Notes: generated from the letters alone by a model not told the origin. A DNA stretch of 64,000 nucleotides from Kineosporia sp. NBRC 101731 (GCF_030269305.1 NZ_BSTC01000010.1:1-64000), one strand, 5' to 3'; numbered from the stretch's first letter, positions 34,130-42,427 are shown. Made by a program: numbers and translations.

Positions 34130-35137
34130 ACCGAGCACACCTATGCCTTCGGCTTCCGCCCGGAGGCCGACGAGGCCACGGCCGGGCAGGCCCGTGCCGA
34201 ACTACAGGCCTTCACCGAGCGCTGGGGCGCGATCCTCGACGACCGGAGCGCACCGGCCTCCACCCGCCCGCACGCTCCGTACGGTTTCGAGTACGCCCGC
34301 ATCGAGGTGCCCGATCTGCCCGCCACGATCGAGTTCCTCGAGTACCACGTCGGGCTGCAACTCGAACAGCGCACCGACGACTACGCCTACCTGCGCTCCG
34401 ACATCGAGCACCACTGCATCGAGCTGATCGCCGCGCCGCACCGGAAGGACGGGGCGACCACCGCCATCGGCTACAGCGTCGAGAGCACGCAGGTGCTCGG
34501 GCAGATCCAGAAGCGGGTGGTCGATGCCGGTCTGGACGTCCTGGAACTGCAAGACCGGCAGAAGAGTTTCTGCAGCGACGGTTTCGCCGTGACCGACCCG
34601 AACGGACTGATCGTGGAGCTCTTCACCGACTTCCACGAATACGCCGAGCCGCCGCACCTGGAGATCCGCCCGACCGACCTGATCCACCCCTTCCTGTCCA
34701 CCACCCGGTGGGAGGAGACCGTGGCCTTCTACACCGACGTACTCGGTTTCCTGCCCTCCGACCACGTCGTCGGGTCCACCACGTTCCTGCGGGGCGAAGA
34801 CCGCTACCACCACAGCCTGGCCGTGCAGAAGAACAAGGAGTTCTTCGTCGGGCACCTGTGTTTCGCCATGAAGAGCCTCGACCACGTGATGCGCCTGCGG
34901 GCGCGGGCTCTCTACCGGGGCGCCCCCATCGCCAGCGACATCGTGAACCACTCGGCGTCCACGAGCATCGCCTTCTATCTGCACGACACCCGGTTCGGGC
35001 CGCGCTTCGAGCTCTGCGACCGCCACCGGGTGCTCACTCCCGCCGAGCACGAGACGCACCGCGCCCGGCACATGCCCGCCGACCCGCGCAACATCGACGT
35101 CTGGCGGCCCGCGTCCGACGACTGGGGCCGGTTCTGA
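34127..35137 (+). CDS. Extradiol ring-cleavage dioxygenase (two-domain VOC, type I)
   Basis: A 336-residue enzyme with two vicinal-oxygen-chelate modules. The second module carries the three iron ligands expected for type I extradiol dioxygenases: His in LIHPFLSTT, His in DRYHHSLAV and Glu in RFELCDRH. It should open a catechol-like ring next to the two hydroxyls, after the Rieske oxygenase and a dehydrogenase have produced the diol. No diol dehydrogenase lies in the operon, so the order of steps may differ. Start is TTG with a good ribosome site. The stop overlaps the next gene. Confidence 0.85.
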   Translation: MTEHTYAFGFRPEADEATAGQARAELQAFTERWGAILDDRSAPASTRPHAPYGFEYARIEVPDLPATIEFLEYHVGLQLEQRTDDYAYLRSDIEHHCIELIAAPHRKDGATTAIGYSVESTQVLGQIQKRVVDAGLDVLELQDRQKSFCSDGFAVTDPNGLIVELFTDFHEYAEPPHLEIRPTDLIHPFLSTTRWEETVAFYTDVLGFLPSDHVVGSTTFLRGEDRYHHSLAVQKNKEFFVGHLCFAMKSLDHVMRLRARALYRGAPIASDIVNHSASTSIAFYLHDTRFGPRFELCDRHRVLTPAEHETHRARHMPADPRNIDVWRPASDDWGRF

Positions 35138-36330
35138 CGCAGGAGCTCCTGCGGGAGATCCTGGTCCAGCTCGACAGCACACCGTCTCCGCACGGTCGCG
35201 AACGGGAGGCGGCCGTGCGGTTGCGTGCGTGGTGCTCGGCGCGGTGGCCGTTCATCTCCTGGAGGGTGCAGGAATACGGTGACGGCGGAGCCAATCTGGT
35301 GGCCTCCTGCGGTGAGACGCCGTCGGGACGGGTGCTGTACTCGCATCTGGACACCTCACTGAACGGCTCGCTGGAGGACGCCGTCGTCACCGGACGCACG
35401 GATCCGCCGGGTCCGTTGCGGATCGGCGAGGACGGCACGGTGGACGGGTTCGGCCTGGGGGTCGCCCGCGGGCCGGCCGCCGCGGCGCTCGTGGGGTTCG
35501 TGGAGTCCATGGATTTCGTGGATTTCGTGGACGCGGCCCCGCACGTGCGTGAGGGCGCCACCCTCCTTCTCGCCGGCAGCGGTACGCATCGCCTTCTCCC
35601 CGGCGAGACCACGGGTGTCGAGGCCTATCTCGCCGCCCACGAGCATCCCCGGCAGGCGATCATCGCCAAGGCCGGGCCGCCGGCCGTGCTCCACTCCGAG
35701 CCCGGCGCCGCGTACCTGACCGTGCGGGTCGAGGGACGACAGGGCGCGGTACTGGCCCGGCGGTTCCATCGGCCCGAGGGAGGGGTGCTCGCCCACACCG
35801 GCCGCCTGATCGACGCGATCGAGGCCTGGCGGGTGGCTCACCTCGCCCGCAGAACACCGTCCCGGATCGGGGCCGAGGTCGGCATCGGCCATCTGCGTTC
35901 CGGCCTGGTCACCAAGCCCGACCTGATCCCGGCGGTTCTCGAGCTGGGCCTGTACCTGGTCACGATCCCCGGAGACCGGGTTCCCGACATCGGCCGGGAT
36001 CTCGAAAATACCCTTCGGGCCGTGGCTCCGGAAGGATGCACGGTGCGGGTCGATCACCACGAGATCCATGCCGCCGGACTGACCGACGATGACGCTCCGA
36101 TCGTTCGCCGAGCCCGTGCCGTGCGGGAGAGATACCTCGGACCCGAACAGTCCGTCACCGGCTGGACCGGATCGACCGACGGCGTGGTCTTGCGCGGTCA
36201 CGGTATCGACACCGTCCGTCTGGGGCCCACGATCGCCCCGCTGCCGGAAGATCGGCGACGGGACCGGACCACCCTGGACCACCTCGTCCTCTGGTCGCAG
36301 ATCTACCGTGATCTTCTGACGCAGACGTGA
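35134..36330 (+). CDS. M20-family-like metallohydrolase, probable CTG start
   Basis: A roughly 398-residue protein resembling M20 amidohydrolases/peptidases. It has an N-terminal helix ending STPSPHGRE, a YSHLDTS segment matching the first metal motif, a GLGVARGPAAAAL turn and a C-terminal GWTGSTDGVVLRGHGIDTVRLG block. No ATG, GTG or TTG exists in frame near the conserved N-terminus. The CTG at 35134 would overlap the previous stop by 4 bp, as in the other genes here, and is proposed as the start. In an aromatic operon it could hydrolyse an amide conjugate or ring-cleavage product. The operon terminator follows at once. Confidence 0.68.
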   Translation: MTQELLREILVQLDSTPSPHGREREAAVRLRAWCSARWPFISWRVQEYGDGGANLVASCGETPSGRVLYSHLDTSLNGSLEDAVVTGRTDPPGPLRIGEDGTVDGFGLGVARGPAAAALVGFVESMDFVDFVDAAPHVREGATLLLAGSGTHRLLPGETTGVEAYLAAHEHPRQAIIAKAGPPAVLHSEPGAAYLTVRVEGRQGAVLARRFHRPEGGVLAHTGRLIDAIEAWRVAHLARRTPSRIGAEVGIGHLRSGLVTKPDLIPAVLELGLYLVTIPGDRVPDIGRDLENTLRAVAPEGCTVRVDHHEIHAAGLTDDDAPIVRRARAVRERYLGPEQSVTGWTGSTDGVVLRGHGIDTVRLGPTIAPLPEDRRRDRTTLDHLVLWSQIYRDLLTQT

Positions 36331-36367
36331 AGGACGCCCGGGAGCCTGAGGCTCCCGGGCGTCCTTC
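36329..36367. terminator. Strong bidirectional terminator
   Basis: Perfect 18-bp stem (36329-36346 with 36350-36367) around the three-base loop TGA. The stem begins inside the stop codon of the M20-like gene and ends 13 bases before the converging TauD-type gene stop, so it can serve both transcripts. Confidence 0.92.
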
Positions 36368-36379
36368 ATCAGTGAAAGA

Positions 36380-37456
36380 TCAGTTACCCCAGTCGAAATT
36401 GGGGGTGACCGCGTCGGCGATCGTGAACCGTCCACCCGGCAGCACCCCACCGGCCGGTTCGCCCATGGTGACCACGTGCTTGCCGAACTTCTCCACCAGG
36501 GGCCGGCCGACGTCGCGTTTGAGCCACAGGCGTAGCAGGTGGCGGCGGCGTTCGGGCTCGGCGAAGTCGAGGTAGCCGGTGCGGGAGTGCAGAGCGGCGT
36601 AGTTCAGCAGCCACTGCACGTCGCCGGGCTGGAAGTTCATGTCCAGGGCCAGCCCGGGTTCCTGGGAGATCTCGTCGAACAGGTTGAGCACCTCGATCTG
36701 CTCGGGGGTCAGGCGGGGCACCTCCTCGAACCGCTGGGCCGAGAAGACCATCGACATACCCGCGTAGATGCTGAAAATACCGTCCACATAAGAGACGACG
36801 GGAGAGGTGTAGGTGTTGCCGGGAGCGTCCGGGTCCTGCTTCTTCCAGTCCCAGTGGAACGGCTCGAACAGCAGCGGCGCCAGATCCGGGCGCCGGCGCA
36901 GCACCTCGTTGTAGATCGTGGTGCCGCTGACCAGACTGCTCGCGCCGCCCTCGCGGGCGCCGCGCAGGCACATCAGGGCCACCACGTCGGAGGAGTCGGA
37001 GTGGAAGGGCAGACGGTCGCGCACGCGGGAAGGTTTCGCGCCTTCGTCGGCGAGAGTCTTGTCCGAGGTGGCAATCACGTGGTCGAGCAGGTCGCCCATC
37101 TGGTTCTGCCCGATCGGCAGGCCCAGGTGCAGACCCATGATGAAGAAGATCGCCCCGGCCAGAACATCGCCGTACTCTTCGGTCTTCAGGCCCCGGATGA
37201 GGATGAAGCCCCGGCCGGAGTCCAGCTGGCGGGCCGACTCCTCGTTCAGCCGGGTACAGGCGGGCAGGGGGTAGTCGGCGGCGGTGACGGTGCGCAGGTC
37301 CGGGTCGTCGGCCACGAACCGGCGGCCCGCGGCCTCCAGGTCGCTGAGCTCGGCCGGGCCGAGTTCGTAGATCCATGCGGTGGATCCGGCCAGGTCGGAG
37401 CCTCTCCAGGCGGAGGGGCCGGAGATCGGTTCCCGGCTGGTCGTGGTGTCGGTCAT
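36380..37456 (-). CDS. TauD/TfdA-family Fe(II)/2-oxoglutarate dioxygenase
   Basis: A 358-residue non-haem iron dioxygenase of the clavaminate synthase-like/TauD superfamily. The iron triad is seen as HSD in LPFHSDSSD (about residue 150) and a distal His in NYAALHSRTGY (about 290). The Arg in the RRRHLLRLWLK block fits the 2-oxoglutarate salt bridge. Such enzymes hydroxylate or desaturate amino acids, taurine-like and aryloxy compounds. The ATG has GGAG eight bases upstream. It lies 106 bases after a 43-codon ORF that has its own promoter, so the two are probably co-transcribed. It converges with the ring-cleavage operon. Confidence 0.85.
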   Translation of the reverse strand: MTDTTTSREPISGPSAWRGSDLAGSTAWIYELGPAELSDLEAAGRRFVADDPDLRTVTAADYPLPACTRLNEESARQLDSGRGFILIRGLKTEEYGDVLAGAIFFIMGLHLGLPIGQNQMGDLLDHVIATSDKTLADEGAKPSRVRDRLPFHSDSSDVVALMCLRGAREGGASSLVSGTTIYNEVLRRRPDLAPLLFEPFHWDWKKQDPDAPGNTYTSPVVSYVDGIFSIYAGMSMVFSAQRFEEVPRLTPEQIEVLNLFDEISQEPGLALDMNFQPGDVQWLLNYAALHSRTGYLDFAEPERRRHLLRLWLKRDVGRPLVEKFGKHVVTMGEPAGGVLPGGRFTIADAVTPNFDWGN

Positions 37457-37562
37457 CGTGAGTACTCCCGGGGTGGGGGCGAATCAGGACGTCGCTGGGC
37501 ACCGGGCCGGCCTGGGGGCAGGCGTGAACCCGGAAAGACCTTGCCGTGAAAAGGGAAGAACC

Positions 37563-37694
37563 CTAGAAGGGCACCTGCGGGTTGCCGACGGCCGTACCGG
37601 GACGGCGCAGGCCCTCACGGGGCGGGCGGCAACGCAGGGGATCGGCGTGACGCAGGCCGACGGACGGCATGCCGGGGGTGGCCATCGATGTCAT
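37563..37694 (-). CDS. Small ORF (43 aa) upstream of the TauD-type gene, unknown
   Basis: An unannotated-size ORF with convincing expression signals: GGAGG five to six bases before its ATG, and a promoter about 30 bases further up. The peptide is Pro/Arg/Gly-rich, with a single Cys in LRHADPLRCRPPREGLRR and the C-terminal end TAVGNPQVPF. No signal peptide or membrane helix is present. Third codon positions are strongly G/C, as in real genes of this genome. I do not recognise a family. It could be a precursor peptide modified by the neighbouring dioxygenase, a leader peptide controlling that gene, or a regulatory microprotein. Function is unassigned. Confidence 0.6.
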   Translation of the reverse strand: MTSMATPGMPSVGLRHADPLRCRPPREGLRRPGTAVGNPQVPF

Positions 37695-37729
37695 GTCGGC
37701 CTCCCCGGGAGAAGATGCGGTCCCGTCCC

Positions 37730-37758
37730 AGGCTAGGTAGCCGCGTTGATGGCGTCAA
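37730..37758 (-). promoter_or_regulatory. Promoter of the small ORF-TauD unit
   Basis: On the minus strand TTGACG (37758-37753) and TAGCCT (37735-37730) are separated by exactly 17 bases, a near-perfect primary sigma promoter for actinobacteria. Transcription would start near 37723, giving a leader of about 30 bases before the small ORF. Confidence 0.75.
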
Positions 37759-37761
37759 TAT

Positions 37762-37778
37762 GCGAGACGGCTTCTCGC
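37762..37778. promoter_or_regulatory. Operator-like palindrome upstream of the small ORF promoter
   Basis: GCGAGA (37762-37767) and TCTCGC (37773-37778) form an inverted repeat with a five-base centre, three bases upstream of the -35 element. This is a typical place for an activator or repressor site. The binding protein is unknown. Confidence 0.5.
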
Positions 37779-37783
37779 AGTCA

Positions 37784-37803
37784 GTTTTACCTGATGATCA
37801 CGG
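37784..37803. repeat. Degenerate copy of the GCATGATCACG repeat (element D)
   Basis: GTTTTACCTGATGATCACGG resembles the core GTTTTGCATGATCACGG of elements A and B, with a three-base insertion. It lies between the YtcJ-type gene and the small ORF promoter. The match is shorter than in the other copies and may be chance. Confidence 0.45.
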
Positions 37804-37827
37804 AGGAAGTGGGGGTTCGCGGTCAGG

Positions 37828-39426
37828 TCAGGTCAGCGCCGGGCGGCCGTCTACCAGGGTGGTCAGCACCTGGCCCTGGCGCAGCTCCTCGTCGTCGCAG
37901 GTGAGGGGGTTGACATCGAGGGCCACCAGGTCGGCGGGGCCGCCCGGCGACAGGTGGCCGCGGGTTCCGGTGATCGCGGCGGCGCCGGTGGTGAACAGGG
38001 TCAGGGCCTCGGCGGGGGTGATGGCCTGCGCCGGGCCGAGGGGGGTGCCGCGGCCCCGCACCCTGCGGGTGCGGGCCTGCCACATGCCGAAGAGCGGGGA
38101 CATCGGTGGGCCCGGGCCGTCGCTGCCGCCCCCGACCAGGACCCCGGCGTCGAGCCAGGCGCGCAGCGGGTTGGCCTGAGCGGCTTCGGCCTCGCTGAGC
38201 CGGTCGATCAGGGCGGTGCCGAAGGCCCACTGCAGAGCGGGATGCGCGGAGACCGGCACACCGAGCCGGGCGGCCCGCGACAAGGCCGAACCGCTGGGGG
38301 AGAGGTAGCCGTGGATGATGTGGAATCCGGTGCCGCGGTAGGGCTGGTCGCCGGCCCAGTTCAGCACCTCGAGCACGTCGAGCAGGGCGTCGATCGCGGC
38401 GTCGCCGACCGCGTGCACCCCGACGCCGCGTCCGCCGAGCCCGGCCGAGCAGTGGGCGCGCAGCGTGTCCAGAGTGATGCTCTGGTTGCCGTGGTCCGGT
38501 TTCCCGGGGCCCGGCCAGGGGCTGGAGCGCCACGCGGTGCCCAGCGATCCGCCGCCGTCCAGGAAGAGTTTCGTGGGACCGGTGCGGAGCCGGCGGGGGT
38601 CGACCTCGTCGATGCCGGAAGTGCTGAGGAAGGAGGCGATCTCGAGGGGACTCACATCGTCCGAGCCGAGCGGCATGACCACGCAGCGCTGACCCAGCCA
38701 GCCCTCCTGCGCGGCGCTGATCCAGGCCGGGAGCTCGGCCAGGGTGACGGCCGGATCCATCGCGGTGGTGATGCCCTGGCGCAGCAGCTCGGCCTGGCCC
38801 AGCCGGATCCAGCGGACGCGGGTCTCGAGATCCGGTGCGGGTTGCACGTTCCGGACCAGGGCTACGGCGGGGTGCTCGATCAGCAGCCCGGTCACCCGTC
38901 CGGTGCGGTCACGGTGGATCCGTCCGCCGGCCGGATCCGGCGTGGTGGCGGTGATCCCGGCGTCGTGGAGCACCGGTGAACTGACGATCGCGTCGTGGCC
39001 CTTGCGGTCGAGCAGCACGCGGCGGCCGGGGCAGGCCCGGTCGAGGTCGGACCGGTCGGGCAGGCGCCCCTCGGCCAGGTCGATCGCCTCGAACTCGGCG
39101 TCGGCCTCGATCCAGCCCGCGTGGCCGGCGGCGAATTCGGCCAGCCGCCGCTCGATCTCCTGCACGCTGCGCACCTCGCCGAGGTCGCAACGGTCCTGAC
39201 GCCGGCCGGCCCACAGCACGTGCACGTGGCTGTCGGTGAAGCCCGGCAGAACCGTTCCGGGCAGGTCGATCTCGCGTACCCGCCCACCGAGCTCGGCGCG
39301 CACCCATCCGCGTGACCCCCAGGACACGATCGCCCCGTCGCGCACGCCGATGGCCTCGACCCGGGCCGGCATCTCGTTCTCCGGGGCCAGCGTGTGGATG
39401 TCGCCGGTGATGAGGACGTCAGGCAT
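37828..39426 (-). CDS. YtcJ-type metal-dependent amidohydrolase
   Basis: A 532-residue amidohydrolase-superfamily enzyme (amidohydrolase_3 type). The metal site is visible as DSHVH near residue 68, His in GVGVHAVGDAAID, a FHIIHGY segment and the Asp in GGGSDGPGPPMS. The usual LPGFTDSH barrel entrance and a C-terminal beta domain (PADLVALDVNPLT) are complete. Family members cut amide or N-formyl bonds of diverse compounds. The ATG at 39426 is used; a GTG at 39438 would add four residues. It lies downstream of the eleven-gene operon, separated by repeat element B. Confidence 0.87.
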   Translation of the reverse strand: MPDVLITGDIHTLAPENEMPARVEAIGVRDGAIVSWGSRGWVRAELGGRVREIDLPGTVLPGFTDSHVHVLWAGRRQDRCDLGEVRSVQEIERRLAEFAAGHAGWIEADAEFEAIDLAEGRLPDRSDLDRACPGRRVLLDRKGHDAIVSSPVLHDAGITATTPDPAGGRIHRDRTGRVTGLLIEHPAVALVRNVQPAPDLETRVRWIRLGQAELLRQGITTAMDPAVTLAELPAWISAAQEGWLGQRCVVMPLGSDDVSPLEIASFLSTSGIDEVDPRRLRTGPTKLFLDGGGSLGTAWRSSPWPGPGKPDHGNQSITLDTLRAHCSAGLGGRGVGVHAVGDAAIDALLDVLEVLNWAGDQPYRGTGFHIIHGYLSPSGSALSRAARLGVPVSAHPALQWAFGTALIDRLSEAEAAQANPLRAWLDAGVLVGGGSDGPGPPMSPLFGMWQARTRRVRGRGTPLGPAQAITPAEALTLFTTGAAAITGTRGHLSPGGPADLVALDVNPLTCDDEELRQGQVLTTLVDGRPALT

Positions 39427-39458
39427 GGGGCCGGGCACTCCGGGGGCTGGGAGGTGAC

Positions 39459-39494
39459 AGTTCTAGAACTCTGGGGAGGTTTTGCATGATCACG
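39459..39494. repeat. Single arm of the inverted repeat family (element B)
   Basis: These 36 bases are identical at 35 of 36 positions to the right arm of the 18224-18306 palindrome, including AGTTCTAGAACT and GTTTTGCATGATCACG, although the sites are 21 kb apart. The matching left arm is absent. The copy lies between the gamma-glutamyltransferase stop and the YtcJ-type start. Confidence 0.9.
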
Positions 39495-39511
39495 AACAAG
39501 GGGGGTGTGTG

Positions 39512-41014
39512 TCAGGGCTGGTCGGGGCTGGTCAGGATTGTTCCTACTCCGTCGGCCCGGGGGTCGGCGGCGGCCGAGAGGCCGGCCCGGTTCAGGCGGC
39601 TGACCTGGACGTGCCCGGCGTCGTCGCGCTTGGTCACCGAGGTCACCACGGTCAGGCCCAGGTCGGCCGCGGCTGACGAGAGAGCTTGCGTACCGGGAAC
39701 ATCGGGCTCCAGCAGCAGGGTGGGGGAGGGCATTCCGAGGTCGCGGGAGCCGATCACCCAGCGCGGGCGGTCCAGGATGGCGCCCAGGTCGTCGGCCACC
39801 AGGGCGTCTTCCGCGACCTGGGAGAGGATCCAGGCCTGGGCCCGGCCACCCTGGCAGCCCAGGGCCATCACGGTGTCGCCGGCGACCGCGATCACCGGGC
39901 AGAGGGTGTGCGGGGGACGGGCGCCCGGCTGCACGCGGCCCGGGTGAGCGGGGTCGATGCTGAACGCGGAGCCCCGGTTGTGGAACACGATGCCGGTCTC
40001 GGGGTCGAGCAGACCGGAACCGAAGGTCTGGAACACGCTCTGGATCAGGGTGACCGCGGTGCCGTCAGACCCCACGGCGGTCACGGCCACGGTGTCGCCG
40101 GCCGGCTTGGGACCGGTCGGCAAGGCCTGCACGGAGGCGGCGGACGCACCCAGCAGCGCCTCCACGTCGATCGGGCCCTTCGCCGGGTCACCGAGCAGGG
40201 CGTCGCGCCGCAGCTCGGCCTCGCGGGCGGCGGCGAGCCGGCCGGCCGGCGGGGCGGCCAGCACGGCCAGCAGAGCCGCTCCCTGACTGGGCGGGGGAGC
40301 GACCGACCAGACCACGCCGTCCTTCGTCCGGGACAGCGGTTCGCCGACCTCGGCCCGGTGGGCGGCAAGGTCGGAGGCCCGCAGCGGACTGCCGAACCGC
40401 TCCAGTGCGGCCGCGACCCGCTCGGCGAGCGGGCCGGTGTAGAACGAGCGCCAGTCGCGGGCGATCTGCGTCAGAGTGCCCGCCAGGGCGGGCTGCACGA
40501 GAGGTGACCCGGCCGCCCGGGGCTCACCGTCGTCCTCAAGCACCAGGGCCGACAGACCCGGATCGGCGCGGACGACCGCGAGCCGGTCGATGGTGCCCCG
40601 CACCAGCCCGGGACTGACCGCGACCCCGTCCGCCGCCAGCCCGATCGCCGGTTGCAGCAGGTCGGACAGCGGCAACCGCGCGCCGAGCGAGGCGAGTTCG
40701 GCCCAGCCGGCCACGACCCCCGGCACCGTGATGGCCAGGGGGCCACCGGGCGGCATCCGGTCGAGGCCGGCGACGGACGCCGGGTCGAACGCGGAAGCTG
40801 CCGCACCGGCCGAGATCACCGCCCGCACGTCACCGGAGGGCCTGCGGATCAGGGCGATCAGGTCACCGCCCACCGAACACTGGTGCGGGTAGGCCACGGT
40901 CAGCGCGGCCGCGGCCGCGATCGCGGCGTCCACCGCCCCACCGCCGCCGGCGACCACCGTGCGGGCGGCCGCCACCGCGTCGGGGTGGGGTGCCGCGATC
41001 GCTACCTCAGGCAT
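39512..41014 (-). CDS. Gamma-glutamyltransferase family protein
   Basis: A 500-residue member of the Ntn-hydrolase gamma-glutamyltransferase family, which hydrolyses gamma-glutamyl amides. The N-terminal AARTVVAGGGGAVDAAIAAA and HQCSVGGDLIALI regions are typical. The likely self-cleavage nucleophile is a Thr in GDTVAVTAVGSDG, followed by the GSAFSIDPAHPGRVQPGARP block. No signal peptide is seen, so the enzyme is probably cytoplasmic. It is the last gene of the transporter-catabolic operon, eight bases after the cyclase gene. It may remove a glutamyl group from an imported peptide-like substrate. Confidence 0.85.
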   Translation of the reverse strand: MPEVAIAAPHPDAVAAARTVVAGGGGAVDAAIAAAAALTVAYPHQCSVGGDLIALIRRPSGDVRAVISAGAAASAFDPASVAGLDRMPPGGPLAITVPGVVAGWAELASLGARLPLSDLLQPAIGLAADGVAVSPGLVRGTIDRLAVVRADPGLSALVLEDDGEPRAAGSPLVQPALAGTLTQIARDWRSFYTGPLAERVAAALERFGSPLRASDLAAHRAEVGEPLSRTKDGVVWSVAPPPSQGAALLAVLAAPPAGRLAAAREAELRRDALLGDPAKGPIDVEALLGASAASVQALPTGPKPAGDTVAVTAVGSDGTAVTLIQSVFQTFGSGLLDPETGIVFHNRGSAFSIDPAHPGRVQPGARPPHTLCPVIAVAGDTVMALGCQGGRAQAWILSQVAEDALVADDLGAILDRPRWVIGSRDLGMPSPTLLLEPDVPGTQALSSAAADLGLTVVTSVTKRDDAGHVQVSRLNRAGLSAAADPRADGVGTILTSPDQP

Positions 41015-41022
41015 GGCGTGTC

Positions 41023-41655
41023 TCAGTCCCTCTCGATCAGGATGGCGCGCGTGAAAGCGCCGTCGGCGTCGACCAGTTTGGTCGGCAGACACACCAATTC
41101 GTACTCGCCCGGGGGTACCTCGTCCAGGTCGGCGTTCTCCAGGATGAGGACGCCGGCGTTCAGGAGGACGTGGTGGGAGTCCCAGGTGTCGGTGCGGGTG
41201 TGGTGCTCGAGGGTCATGTAGTCGGTGCCGATCAGCTCGACGCCGTGGTCGACCAGCCACTGCGAGGCGGCCGGGCCGACGCCGACCCAGGTCTGGGCCC
41301 GCTCGGTCTCCTTCAGCGGGCCGGCCGAGTTCGTGGTCTTCAGCAGTACCCGCCGGTGCCCGGCGACACCTGCGGCCTCCAGGTGCTCGGGGAGCACCTC
41401 ACCCTCGACCTGGGTGCAGTCGGCGACGATGCACGGGCCGACCATCGAGTACAGCGACACCTGGTCGATGGGTGTGGCGCCGTCGACGAAGTGCGCGGGG
41501 GCATCGACGTGGGTGCCGGTGTGCGCGCCCAGGCGCCAGCGGGTCACGTTGCTCGCGTCGCCGTTCTCCAGCGACTCGACCACCTCGACCTCGGGCTTGC
41601 GGCCCCAGTGCAGCATCTTCGGGTGGATCGGCAGGGTGATGTCGTAGATCTTCAT
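41023..41655 (-). CDS. Cyclase family metal-dependent hydrolase
   Basis: A 210-residue protein of the kynurenine formamidase/isatin hydrolase (cyclase) family. The signature HTGTHVDAPAHF, holding the metal-binding His and Asp residues, lies near residue 46; a second block is VELIGTDYMTLEHH. Members hydrolyse N-formyl or cyclic amide bonds. The ATG at 41655 directly begins MKIYDITLPIHP, normal for the family. Part of the eleven-gene operon, 13 bases after the creatininase-like gene. Confidence 0.9.
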   Translation of the reverse strand: MKIYDITLPIHPKMLHWGRKPEVEVVESLENGDASNVTRWRLGAHTGTHVDAPAHFVDGATPIDQVSLYSMVGPCIVADCTQVEGEVLPEHLEAAGVAGHRRVLLKTTNSAGPLKETERAQTWVGVGPAASQWLVDHGVELIGTDYMTLEHHTRTDTWDSHHVLLNAGVLILENADLDEVPPGEYELVCLPTKLVDADGAFTRAILIERD

Positions 41656-41668
41656 GCGGGAACGCCTT

Positions 41669-42427
41669 TCAGACGGTGGGCCGGTGGGTGGGGTCCGGCC
41701 AGGGCTCGGCGACGGCGGAGGCGACAGCCTTCGCGGTGGTCTGCACACAGCGGTCGAACTCCTCCTGGCCGTGCTCGGCATTGGCCTCCTGCACTTCACG
41801 GCCCCAGACGCCGGTGTCGCTGACCTGGTCCATCCGGTAGTCCCAGAACGAGTCCACGTCGACGTGCGAGGTGGCGCGCTCCATCCGTACCAGGTCGGGG
41901 TGCAGGTGCAGCATGACCGAGGTCTCGAAGAAGTTGGCGTGCATCAGGCCGCGCCCGAACTGCACCCGGCCGTTGACCTCCGGACCGGGGTACATGGTCA
42001 CGTAGCCCAGGGCCCGCACCCGCGAGTCCTTGTGCCGCACGCGCAGTTTCTCGGCACTCACGTCGAGCGCGCCGTTGTTCCAGATGTGCCCGTTCAGCAG
42101 GATGAACTGCCGCACCCCGCTGGCGTGCAGCGAGTCGATCAGGTCTTCCATCACGGCGATCATCGTCTCGGGGCGCAGCGCGACGGTGCCCGGGAAGTCA
42201 CCGTGCGAACCGGACACGCCGTAGGTGACCGGCGGCAGCACCGGCACACCGGTCTGCGCCGAGACCGCCTCGGCCACGGCCTGGCAGATCAGCGTGTCCA
42301 CGGCCAGCGGGAGGTGCGGGCCGTGCTGCTCGACCGCACCGACCGGAATGATCACGGCGTCGGTGCGCTTCACCACCTCGCCGGCCTCGGGCGAGGTCTG
42401 GCGTTCCCAGAAAACCGGGCTGTTCAT
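41669..42427 (-). CDS. Creatininase family protein
   Basis: A 252-residue metal-dependent amidohydrolase of the creatininase family. Conserved pieces are VGAVEQHGPHLPLAVD near residue 28 (metal His and Asp), NGHIWNN near 110 (GxxxN replaces the common HGGN) and HANFFETSVMLHL, in place of the usual HAGExETS Glu-containing motif. The ETS Glu is kept. These changes suggest a substrate different from creatinine. Family members open lactam or formamide rings, including in mycofactocin and riboflavin routes. It lies between the cytidine deaminase-like and cyclase genes in the same operon. Confidence 0.86.
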   Translation of the reverse strand: MNSPVFWERQTSPEAGEVVKRTDAVIIPVGAVEQHGPHLPLAVDTLICQAVAEAVSAQTGVPVLPPVTYGVSGSHGDFPGTVALRPETMIAVMEDLIDSLHASGVRQFILLNGHIWNNGALDVSAEKLRVRHKDSRVRALGYVTMYPGPEVNGRVQFGRGLMHANFFETSVMLHLHPDLVRMERATSHVDVDSFWDYRMDQVSDTGVWGREVQEANAEHGQEEFDRCVQTTAKAVASAVAEPWPDPTHRPTV

